From Desulfobacterales bacterium (lineage in GTDB: Bacteria; Desulfobacterota; Desulfobacteria; Desulfobacterales; JAUWMJ01), in assembly GCA_030613225.1 (NCBI GenBank), contig JAUWMJ010000165.1:1-7032 (forward strand): DNA of 7,032 nucleotides, written 5' to 3'. The notes under the pieces were generated by a model, which was given only the letters and a program-made list of their open reading frames with translations, was not told the DNA's origin and did no database searches. Each line of letters begins with the position of its first letter. Within the stretch, counting starts at the first letter, position 1. The position numbers and the translations under genes were made by a program. Positions 1 to 5,394 of this stretch are shown here, in pieces.

Positions 1-1
1 T

Positions 2-2239
2 TTCAAAAGCTATCCCAAAGATACTCTTTTTGCAGTTCAGAACAAGACAAAGATAGACAATATCTTTGTCGTGGAAAAGGGCTCATTTTCTCTTTATGAT
101 GAAAAACAGGGAGAAAAAAAACTGATAGGCCATATTAAGCCTGGAGAAGTGTTTGGGGGAATTACAATTTTAATGAACGGAGGAATCTCCTTAAGAACAG
201 TAATCGTTGACAAGGATTGCTCCGGCTTCATGATTCCCAAAGAGGATTTCATAGATAACTGTACCCATAACAAAGCCTTTTACGAATATTTTGTTAAAAA
301 CTTCAGCAAACACATTTTTGATGACTCCCTGGGCTCAATTATTGAAACAGGCCAGGCAAAGCACTTCCTGTCACGCCTGGAACCGTTTTCCTTTCTTCCC
401 GCAGAAGAGACTGCTCTGATAGCCGAAAAACTTACCATGGTGCAACATCCTGAAGATACGGTTTTATTCATTCAGGAACGATCCAGGGTAGGATATCTGT
501 ATATCCTCCAAAAAGGTTCGGCAGAAAGATATTACGAAGAAAATTATAAAAAAACCATGAGTGAGATGTTAAGCGAGGGAGACATTTACGGCGGGATATC
601 CATGCTGGTAAATGATGGCATCTCGGTTAGAACTTTCAGGGTAATTGAAAAATCGTATTTTTATCTTTTGCCCAAAACGATCTTTTTAGATATTTGCTCA
701 CGCTACAAAGCATTCACGGAATATTTTACAGATACTTTCGGTAAACGGATGCTTGAAAAATCTTATGCTTCCATTATTGCAAACACAATGCAGCCTGAAG
801 AGGAGGGGTTGCAATTTTTCAATCGTACTGTTGCAAGCATTCACATGAAAGAACCTGTTTTTGGTGATACAAATTTATCGATTCGGAATGCAGCCGGAAT
901 GATGAGTCAAGAGAAAATCAGTTCTCTTTTTATAAATACGCCGGATGGAGACTGCATAGGAGTGATAACTGAAAAAGACCTGACAAAAAAAGTTATTGCA
1001 ACCGGATATGATATTTCCCGGCCGGTTTCAGATATCATGTCTTCCCCCGTACGCACAATACCGGACCAGTCGCTTATTTTTGAAGCTCTTATGGCGATGA
1101 TGCAGGAAGATATCCGGCATCTTGCTGTTACAGACGCTAATGAAAAAGTAACAGGGATTATTACTAACCGCGATTTGCTGACAGCCCAGGGTCAATCTCC
1201 GGTTTTCCTTATCCGGGAAATTTCAGCAGCAGACAGCATGGAGGAGATTATCAACCGGCATAACAAACTTCCCAGGCAGATCCGAAGCCTGATAACAATC
1301 GGTGCTAAAGCACAAAATCTAACAAGGTTTATCACTACAGTGTCCTGCACAATTCTTGGCAAACTGATAGAGTTTACAATCGATGCGCTTGGGCCGCCGC
1401 CTGTTGAGTTTGCATTCATGATTTTAGGAAGTGAGGGCAGAAGAGAGCAGACTCTAAAAACCGACCAGGATAATGCAATTATTTTTAAAGATGTTCCAAA
1501 AAAAGATGAACCAGAGGTAAAAGAATATTTTCTTAAATTTGGGGAAAAAGTATGTGCCCTGTTGGACCAGGCAGGATATGCATTTTGCAAGGGGAATGTA
1601 ATGGCAAAGAACCCCAAATGGTGCCAGCCTTTGTCAACCTGGAAAAAATATTTTTCAAGCTGGATTCATGCTGCTGAAGCTGAAGATTTGCTCCAGGCCA
1701 GTATTTTTTTCGATTTTCGCACAGGTTACGGAAATAAGGACTTCATCGATTCGTTACACCGGCATCTTTTTTATTCCCTGGGGGGATGGTCGGGATTTTT
1801 TCGCCATCTGACAGAGAACGCATTGCACTTTAAGCCGCCCCTTGGTTTTTTTAGAAATTTTGTCGTTGAATCAAAAGGGAAACACCGCGATGCTTTTGAT
1901 ATTAAAAGCGCCATGACGCCCATCGTCGATTTTGCAAGAATTTATGCCCTGAAAAATAAGATCGAAGAAACAAACACTCTTGAAAGACTGCGCCAGCTTA
2001 AAATAAAAAAAGTCCTTTCCAGGCAGGAATATGAAGAACTTGAAAGAGCATACAGTTTTCTCCTTCAGCTGCGGTTCGCTCGCCAGATCACAGCTGTGAT
2101 TGATGAAAAGGCTGAACCTGACAACTATATAAAGCCGAAAACACTGACACGTATTGAACAGAAGATGTTAAAGGAAATCTTCGTAAGAATTGAAAAGTTT
2201 CAGTTAAAGCTGAATTTTGAATTCATCGGCATAGCATAG
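2..2239 (+). CDS. Tandem cNMP-binding / CBS pair / DUF294 nucleotidyltransferase-like signalling protein (5' partial)
   Basis: The frame is open from position 2, and residues before the GTG at 71 continue a cyclic-nucleotide-binding fold, so the true start lies upstream. Counting that GTG as residue 1, the order is: rest of cNMP domain 1 (to ~80), cNMP domain 2 (~100-215), CBS 1 (~256-310), CBS 2 (~321-372), nucleotidyltransferase domain (~385-530) and DUF294 C-terminal domain (~560-715). The nucleotidyltransferase signature is GSEGRREQ at 453-460 followed by TDQDN at 464-468, giving the metal-binding Asp pair D465/D467 as in GlnD-type enzymes. In this family the sensor domains are thought to control the transferase domain; the substrate is unknown. 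No membrane segment is seen, so it is probably cytoplasmic. Oddities: the cNMP module is duplicated (period 145 residues), and both phosphate-binding cassettes read FGG/YGG instead of FGE while keeping the Arg (SLRT, SVRT). Cyclic AMP may therefore not be the ligand. Domain calls are firm; biological role is open. Confidence 0.9.
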   Translation, partial: FKSYPKDTLFAVQNKTKIDNIFVVEKGSFSLYDEKQGEKKLIGHIKPGEVFGGITILMNGGISLRTVIVDKDCSGFMIPKEDFIDNCTHNKAFYEYFVKNFSKHIFDDSLGSIIETGQAKHFLSRLEPFSFLPAEETALIAEKLTMVQHPEDTVLFIQERSRVGYLYILQKGSAERYYEENYKKTMSEMLSEGDIYGGISMLVNDGISVRTFRVIEKSYFYLLPKTIFLDICSRYKAFTEYFTDTFGKRMLEKSYASIIANTMQPEEEGLQFFNRTVASIHMKEPVFGDTNLSIRNAAGMMSQEKISSLFINTPDGDCIGVITEKDLTKKVIATGYDISRPVSDIMSSPVRTIPDQSLIFEALMAMMQEDIRHLAVTDANEKVTGIITNRDLLTAQGQSPVFLIREISAADSMEEIINRHNKLPRQIRSLITIGAKAQNLTRFITTVSCTILGKLIEFTIDALGPPPVEFAFMILGSEGRREQTLKTDQDNAIIFKDVPKKDEPEVKEYFLKFGEKVCALLDQAGYAFCKGNVMAKNPKWCQPLSTWKKYFSSWIHAAEAEDLLQASIFFDFRTGYGNKDFIDSLHRHLFYSLGGWSGFFRHLTENALHFKPPLGFFRNFVVESKGKHRDAFDIKSAMTPIVDFARIYALKNKIEETNTLERLRQLKIKKVLSRQEYEELERAYSFLLQLRFARQITAVIDEKAEPDNYIKPKTLTRIEQKMLKEIFVRIEKFQLKLNFEFIGIA

Positions 2240-2248
2240 ATAATATCT

Positions 2249-3427
2249 TTAGCGAATTTTCTTGTCTGCGCGATTTAAAATAACCCTGATATTATTAGGT
2301 GCTACATTATTAACATTCACACCCAGAGGCAAATCAATATTTTTTGAAGACAACCTGATCTGGTGAGTCCCGGAAGATAAATTTTCAAGATCTACATAAA
2401 CCCGAACACCCTGGTCCTTTAGCGACTTTATGCTGTTCCTGCTTCCGGAAAGGGCAAGGCTGACTGATTCAGCAGAGTCTTTTCCCAAAACAAGTTCAGA
2501 AGGAATATTAACATGCTTTACCGGAGCGGTAATACTGATTTTAACTTCCTGCTGACTTGCAAGAATCAGCCATGCCATTGATACCATGGCCAGGGCTCCA
2601 AGTTTCGCCCCCCAGTTTTTGACAAAAGCCACTTTTAAAAATTCTTTTGGTGTAACAGAAGGACTTTCCGTAATACCAAGCCAATCTTTAAGTTTTTCAG
2701 CTAAAAGCTCCGGCTTCTCCCAGGTTCTGATTTCGCCATCTTTCACTGTAGAGACTTCGGACCGTTCTTCTGAAACAACAATGCAAACAGCATCTGTCTT
2801 TTCTGAAATGCCAAGGGCTGCCCTGTGGCGGGTTCCATACTGCTCAGGAATCCCCTCTTTTTCAGATAAAGGCAAAACACATCCCATTTGTGTAATACAA
2901 TCCTGAGACAGGATTACAGCGCCGTCATGTGCCGGGGCGTAACGGCTGAAGATGGTTTTAATTAGTGAAGGCTCGGGAAGAGCCATTATAGTGTGGCCCG
3001 AATGAATAAATTCGTCAGGGTTGTCATTCCTTACAAGAACGATTAGCGCACCTGTTTTTTCACAGGCCAGTTCGAAAACCGTTCCAACAAGATCCTTTAC
3101 AAAAGCACCGTGAAAATTGCGCTTGCGGGATCTAAGATAACGGAGAGGGCTGACCTTTTCTAAAACCTGCCTGATTTCGGACTGAAATAGTATCAGTAAA
3201 AGGATTAACAATACCTGCCATAGAATCTGAAAAACACGGGTAGTCAGGAAAAAACCCCACATCTTTGCCAGGGAATAAATCGCTCCAAGTACTAAAAGAC
3301 CGATAAGGACACGAAGCGCACGAGTTTCCCTAAACCAGACATAAAGCTGGTAAGTAACGAAAGTAAGAAAAAGAATGTCTGCGAAATCACGTAACGTGGG
3401 CGCTGGAATTAAATCTAACAAAAGCAT
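2249..3427 (-). CDS. CdaA-type membrane diadenylate cyclase fused to a YbbR domain
   Basis: Predicted to make c-di-AMP from two ATP at the inner membrane. The 392-aa protein has three N-terminal membrane segments (~15-32, 37-60, 66-82), then a DisA_N/DAC domain (~90-245). The DAC motifs are GALIV at 126-130, HDGA at 167-170 and GTRHRAA at 198-204, followed by GISE and VSEE. A fourth membrane segment (~275-291) leads to one YbbR repeat (~293-388), which should lie outside the cytoplasm. In Firmicutes CdaA (about 270 aa) and the YbbR protein CdaR are separate neighbours and glmM follows; here both parts are one chain and no glmM is in the window. Local deviations are PAHDGA where PLHDGA is usual, and SEERSE where SEETG is usual. 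The ATG at 3425-3427 fits the family's start, though no strong ribosome binding site precedes it. It lies 38 bp after the ribbon gene on the same strand, so co-transcription and perhaps coupled translation are likely. Confidence 0.9.
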   Translation of the reverse strand: MLLLDLIPAPTLRDFADILFLTFVTYQLYVWFRETRALRVLIGLLVLGAIYSLAKMWGFFLTTRVFQILWQVLLILLLILFQSEIRQVLEKVSPLRYLRSRKRNFHGAFVKDLVGTVFELACEKTGALIVLVRNDNPDEFIHSGHTIMALPEPSLIKTIFSRYAPAHDGAVILSQDCITQMGCVLPLSEKEGIPEQYGTRHRAALGISEKTDAVCIVVSEERSEVSTVKDGEIRTWEKPELLAEKLKDWLGITESPSVTPKEFLKVAFVKNWGAKLGALAMVSMAWLILASQQEVKISITAPVKHVNIPSELVLGKDSAESVSLALSGSRNSIKSLKDQGVRVYVDLENLSSGTHQIRLSSKNIDLPLGVNVNNVAPNNIRVILNRADKKIR

Positions 3428-3465
3428 GGTTTTAATATCGGCTTATAAATACGAGACTTGAATTA

Positions 3466-3807
3466 TTATCTTTCCAATGGTTTTCCGCACTCCTTGCAGC
3501 GCCCGTCAGGGCCTATTACGCCAATACAATTGCCGTCACTGCATAGTTTGCGATTCTCCCATTCTATATCAAGATGTGATTTTTCTTCTTCATTATCCCC
3601 GGCTTGCTTAAAGTCCTCAGAATCTTCTTTTACCACAGGTTCTTCATTAATATCCGCTTTCAGGTTTGCAATTTCTTCCGGCAACTTACCTTCATAAGGT
3701 TTTCCGCACTCCTTGCAAAGCCCGTCAGGGCCTATTACTCCAATACAATTGCCGTCACTGCACAGTCTGCGACTATCCCATTCTATGTCCGCTTGATTTT
3801 TGTTCAT
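3466..3807 (-). CDS. Small protein with two near-identical four-cysteine ribbons and an acidic linker, function unknown
   Basis: A 113-aa protein not matched to a named family. Residues 7-36 and 80-109 are copies of one 30-residue module (26 of 30 identical). Each carries C-x4-C-x9-C-x2-C (C16, C21, C31, C34 and C89, C94, C104, C107) around the conserved core CIGVIGPDG, and ends CKECGKP. Paired cysteines of this kind suggest a small zinc ribbon; metal binding is inference. The linker (~38-79) is rich in Glu and Asp and probably disordered. There is no signal peptide or membrane segment, so it should be cytoplasmic. The ATG is supported by a GAGG site 8 bases upstream. It is the first gene of a probable two-gene unit with the diadenylate cyclase 38 bp downstream, so a role near that enzyme is possible but unproven. 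The + strand frames over this stretch lack such patterned composition and were not called. Confidence 0.8.
   Translation of the reverse strand: MNKNQADIEWDSRRLCSDGNCIGVIGPDGLCKECGKPYEGKLPEEIANLKADINEEPVVKEDSEDFKQAGDNEEEKSHLDIEWENRKLCSDGNCIGVIGPDGRCKECGKPLER
3481..3570 (-). repeat. 90-bp intragenic direct repeat, copy 2 (C-terminal ribbon)
   Basis: This matches 3700-3789 at 82 of 90 bases with no gaps (hand count). The offset of 219 bp equals 73 codons, so both copies are in frame. The eight differences make four amino-acid changes and three silent changes. Such high DNA identity points to a recent duplication or continuing gene conversion. Confidence 0.92.
3700..3789 (-). repeat. 90-bp intragenic direct repeat, copy 1 (N-terminal ribbon)
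   Basis: Partner of the repeat at 3481-3570, encoding the N-terminal ribbon. The coding sequence between them, 3571-3699, is unrelated and encodes the acidic linker. Confidence 0.92.
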
Positions 3808-3815
3808 TTATCATT

Positions 3816-3819
3816 CCTC
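3816..3819 (-). promoter_or_regulatory. Ribosome binding site of the two-ribbon gene
   Basis: On the minus strand GAGG lies 8 bases before the ATG at 3805-3807. It fixes the start of the 113-aa gene and supports the minus-strand reading over the competing plus-strand frames. Confidence 0.6.
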
Positions 3820-3822
3820 ATA

Positions 3823-3866
3823 ACTTTGATGGCGTCGTAGCCATCGGTGATATTTTTTACGAGTCC
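3823..3866. repeat. Leader hairpin and probable relic of a small dispersed repeat
   Basis: GATGGC (3828-3833), a 6-base loop, then GCCATC (3840-3845) form a perfect 6-bp stem. On the minus strand it would fold in the leader, about 8 bases ahead of the ribosome binding site of the two-ribbon gene. Together with TTTTTTACGAGTCC at 3853-3866, the words ACTTTGATGGCGTCGTA and TTTTTACGAGTCC resemble the arms of a short palindromic repeat that I recall as frequent between genes in Desulfobacteraceae genomes. The hairpin is seen directly; the repeat-family link is from memory and unverified. Confidence 0.4.
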
Positions 3867-3895
3867 TTAATATAAAAGGATAACTTGCAGCTATC

Positions 3896-3901
3896 ATTAT
3901 A
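3896..3901 (-). promoter_or_regulatory. Possible -10 box for the two-ribbon / cyclase unit
   Basis: The minus strand reads TATAAT here, about 80-90 bases upstream of the two-ribbon start codon, in an AT-rich stretch. No convincing -35 box lies at 16-18 bp, so this is only a candidate. If used, the leader would include the GATGGC/GCCATC hairpin. Confidence 0.25.
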
Positions 3902-3973
3902 ACCGAATAAACTCAACAACATTTTTTGTTTGCATATTTAAAAAAAGCCATTAACTTAGGTGTTAAATATTTA

Positions 3974-3980
3974 AGAAAAA
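3974..3980. repeat. Candidate target-site duplication, left copy
   Basis: AGAAAAA, repeated exactly at 4183-4189 on the far side of the inverted-repeat element. Confidence 0.4.
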
Positions 3981-4072
3981 GGTAACTACTCAGGTGGATA
4001 GGCTGAAGGCTGAATACTGTTAGGGAAAAGCGCATTTTAAAGCCATGTTTGATGCAAGAATCACATTCCGCC

Positions 4073-4093
4073 AAAGTACGGAAATCGTACTTT
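4073..4093 (+). other. Perfect 8-bp hairpin inside the element
   Basis: AAAGTACG, the loop GAAAT, then CGTACTTT followed by one more T. The stem is AT-rich and the T run short, so terminator function is doubtful. It may be part of the element's fold. Confidence 0.45.
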
Positions 4094-4101
4094 TCTGACC
4101 C

Positions 4102-4132
4102 CTTCAGCCCCTTGCTGGGGCGTAGCTGGAAG
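4102..4132 (+). other. GC-rich hairpin inside the element
   Basis: GCCCC (4107-4111) and GGGGC (4117-4121) pair around TTGCT. Alternatively the outer CTTCAG (4102-4107) can pair with CTGGAAG (4126-4132) leaving one G bulged. No T run follows, so it is not a terminator; it adds to the structured character of the element. Confidence 0.35.
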
Positions 4133-4182
4133 CGAAGCCTGGTTCAGTCTAAACAGCTTCAGCCTGACTACGTGAGTAGTAC

Positions 4183-4189
4183 AGAAAAA
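4183..4189. repeat. Candidate target-site duplication, right copy
   Basis: AGAAAAA, identical to 3974-3980. It lies directly before the ribosome binding site of the 71-aa gene, so an insertion here would have replaced everything upstream of that site. Confidence 0.4.
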
Positions 4190-4190
4190 T

Positions 4191-4195
4191 GGAGG
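4191..4195 (+). promoter_or_regulatory. Ribosome binding site of the 71-aa gene
   Basis: GGAGG lies 6 bases before the ATG at 4202. This well-placed site is the main reason to accept the short reading frame as a gene. An ATG at 4189 opens only a 9-codon frame and is ignored. Confidence 0.7.
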
Positions 4196-4201
4196 AATTA
4201 A

Positions 4202-4417
4202 ATGAAATTTTTTATTGACGAAGGAAATATAGGAAATGATGCAACAAAGGAACAGGCATTAGAATTGATCGAAATGTTGAACAAAATGGGATGGGATGTT
4301 GAATATGGCAAGGGGAAAAACAAACCGACAGACGTTTCAGAATTCGGCCAGGAGGAAAATATTACGGATTCCTTTTCTAACGCTTTTATGGACTGTATTA
4401 CCAAACTTGGAATATGA
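4202..4417 (+). CDS. Small acidic protein of 71 aa, function unknown
   Basis: I do not recognise this protein. It has no signal peptide, membrane segment or paired cysteines (one Cys, in MDCITKLG near the end). The N-terminal half reads like a short strand (MKFFIDEG), a helix (KEQALELIEMLNKMG) and a strand (WDVEYG). The C-terminal half is acidic, with DVSEFGQEE and then a helix. A compact alpha/beta cytoplasmic protein is plausible. The GGAGG site 6 bases upstream and the codon use support a real gene. It follows the inverted-repeat element directly and lies 82 bp before the radical SAM gene on the same strand, so it could be co-transcribed with it. The opposite-strand frame over the same region (4198-4404) has no comparable support. 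Confidence 0.65.
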   Translation: MKFFIDEGNIGNDATKEQALELIEMLNKMGWDVEYGKGKNKPTDVSEFGQEENITDSFSNAFMDCITKLGI

Positions 4418-4420
4418 AAT

Positions 4421-4448
4421 TCCTTGTGTTCTTTGTTTCTTTGTGCTT
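4421..4448 (+). repeat. Short degenerate tandem repeat of CTTTGTGTT type
   Basis: Three imperfect units follow one another: CCTTGTGTT, CTTTGTTT and CTTTGTGCTT, directly after the 71-aa gene's stop codon. Similar CTTTGTGTCTTTGTGG strings recur between genes in many environmental genomes (recollection). No function is visible. Confidence 0.35.
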
Positions 4449-4480
4449 GAAATAAATAGTCCAGTTTAAAATTTACCTTT

Positions 4481-4485
4481 GGAGG
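4481..4485 (+). promoter_or_regulatory. Poorly spaced ribosome binding site near the radical SAM start
   Basis: GGAGG sits 14 bases before the ATG at 4500, wider than usual, and overlaps the alternative TTG start at 4479, which itself has no upstream site. The start is therefore ambiguous by seven codons. Confidence 0.4.
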
Positions 4486-4499
4486 ATATATTCAAAATA

Positions 4500-5369
4500 A
4501 TGCATTATGAAGGAAATATTATAAGACCACCAAGCGAGGCAAACAGCATTTTGCTCCAGGTAACTGTGGGGTGCTCACGCAACAAGTGTACATTCTGCGG
4601 AACTTACATGGGAGAGCGCTTTAGAATAAAACCAGACTCCATTATTATGGAAGATATTGCTTTTGCGGCCAATTATTGCAAACGCCAACGCAGGGTCTTC
4701 CTGTGCGATGGTGATGTGCTGATTATCCCCCAGAAAAGACTGATGAAAATTCTTGTAGAAATTGAAAAGCAGCTTCCCTGGGTCACACGGGTGGGTATTT
4801 ATGCCAATGCAAAAAGCCTGAATATGAAAAGTCCTGATGAACTAAAAGAGCTTAAAGCACATGGGCTCGGTATTGCCTTTATGGGTCTTGAAACAGGTGA
4901 TGATGTTACCCTGAAAAATATAAACAAGGGTGCGACTTCGCAGCATATGATCGAGATGGGGAAAAAGGCAAGATCGGCAGGCATCAAGCTTTCCATTACA
5001 GTTCTTCTGGGAATTGCAGGAAAAAATCGCTCCAGGATACATGCCAAAGAAACCGGAAGAGTTCTTTCAGCCATAGATCCTGAATATGTGGGAGCCTTAA
5101 GTTTAATGCTGATACCCGGCACCCCTTTGTGCAACGATTACGAATCCGGCAGATTTTTACTCCCTGATCCCAGCGAAATGCTTGAAGAGCTGAGAATCAT
5201 GATCGCTAATACCAACCTTTCAAGTGGACTTTTCCATGCGAACCATGCTTCGAATTACCTCCCCATACGGGCAAGACTCCCAAAGGATAAAGAAGCGACA
5301 TTGAAACTGATAGATGAAGCCCTTGCAGGCAAGATAGAGCTGAAACCGGAATATTTAAGGGCGCTTTAA
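4500..5369 (+). CDS. Short radical SAM protein with CX4CX2C cluster motif
   Basis: A 289-aa radical SAM protein, predicted to bind a 4Fe-4S cluster and cleave S-adenosylmethionine; its substrate is unknown. The cluster cysteines are C25, C30 and C33 (GCSRNKCTFCGTY), spaced C-x4-C-x2-C instead of the common C-x3-C-x2-C. Other core features are FLCDGD at 67-72 (strand 2), GIYANAKS at 99-106 and GLETGDD at 129-135, the usual SAM-contacting GxE region. Length covers little more than the core barrel; there is no B12 or auxiliary cluster domain visible. The ATG at 4500 is chosen because MHYEGNIIRPPSEA fits the start I expect for this group. The in-frame TTG at 4479 would add seven residues but lacks a ribosome binding site. 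Its stop lies 25 bp before the transketolase start, so the two probably share a transcript. Confidence 0.87.
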   Translation: MHYEGNIIRPPSEANSILLQVTVGCSRNKCTFCGTYMGERFRIKPDSIIMEDIAFAANYCKRQRRVFLCDGDVLIIPQKRLMKILVEIEKQLPWVTRVGIYANAKSLNMKSPDELKELKAHGLGIAFMGLETGDDVTLKNINKGATSQHMIEMGKKARSAGIKLSITVLLGIAGKNRSRIHAKETGRVLSAIDPEYVGALSLMLIPGTPLCNDYESGRFLLPDPSEMLEELRIMIANTNLSSGLFHANHASNYLPIRARLPKDKEATLKLIDEALAGKIELKPEYLRAL

Positions 5370-5379
5370 AACTTAAAAA

Positions 5380-5385
5380 AAGGAG
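5380..5385 (+). promoter_or_regulatory. Ribosome binding site of transketolase
   Basis: AAGGAG lies 9 bases before the ATG at 5395, within the 25-bp gap after the radical SAM stop. No promoter or terminator is visible in that gap, which favours one operon. Confidence 0.65.
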
Positions 5386-5394
5386 AGTTAAACA

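Larger units (their letters stand above)
3981..4182. mobile_element. 202-bp MITE-like or structured inverted-repeat element
   Basis: The ends are inverted copies: 3985-4008 matches the reverse complement of 4157-4180 at 20 of 24 bases without gaps (blocks ACTACTCA and AGGCTGAAG, 7 bases apart in both arms). Pairing can continue weakly inward through CTG/CAG and ACTG/CAGT (4016-4019 with 4145-4148). Directly outside the element, AGAAAAA occurs on both sides (3974-3980 and 4183-4189), which looks like a 7-bp target duplication. There is no coding frame of note inside, but there are two internal hairpins. Non-autonomous transposon-like element is the best reading; a structured untranslated RNA in the leader of the 71-aa gene is the alternative. 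The flanking repeat is A-rich and could be chance. It fills most of the gene-free interval; 3902-3973 is AT-rich with nothing else recognised. Confidence 0.5.

Noticed and set aside
1192..1617. Minus-strand 141-aa frame inside the cNMP/CBS gene
   Set aside because: It lies antisense to conserved nucleotidyltransferase motifs and has no family resemblance or ribosome binding site.
2211..2225. TGAATT-TTG-AATTCA hairpin as a terminator
   Set aside because: The stem is entirely AT-rich apart from its end pairs, lies inside the coding end of the first gene, and has no T run after it in either direction.
2586..2906. + strand 106-aa frame inside the diadenylate cyclase gene
   Set aside because: It is antisense to the conserved DAC domain and low in protein-like character.
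3458..3875. Three overlapping + strand reading frames over and beyond the two-ribbon gene
   Set aside because: They are shadows of the minus-strand gene, whose cysteine pattern, repeat structure and ribosome binding site are far better evidence; the frames have no ribosome binding sites or recognisable sequence.
4038..4100. Group II intron domain V remnant (AAAGCCATG...TTTTCTGA)
   Set aside because: The AGC-like start and GTAC/CTGA words are suggestive, but the 34-nt domain V helix with its bulge and tetraloop cannot be drawn and no intron protein is present.
4020..4170. Riboswitch (c-di-GMP or cobalamin type) suggested by GCGAAGCC and the helical layout
   Set aside because: Only a short word matches; the conserved core segments of those classes are absent and the downstream gene gives no support.
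4441..4472. Promoter before the radical SAM gene (TTGTGC, then TTTAAA 18 bp on)
   Set aside because: Both boxes are poor matches inside an AT-rich, repetitive stretch; not better than chance.
4799..5134. Minus-strand frames inside the radical SAM gene
   Set aside because: They are shadows of a clearly assigned gene.
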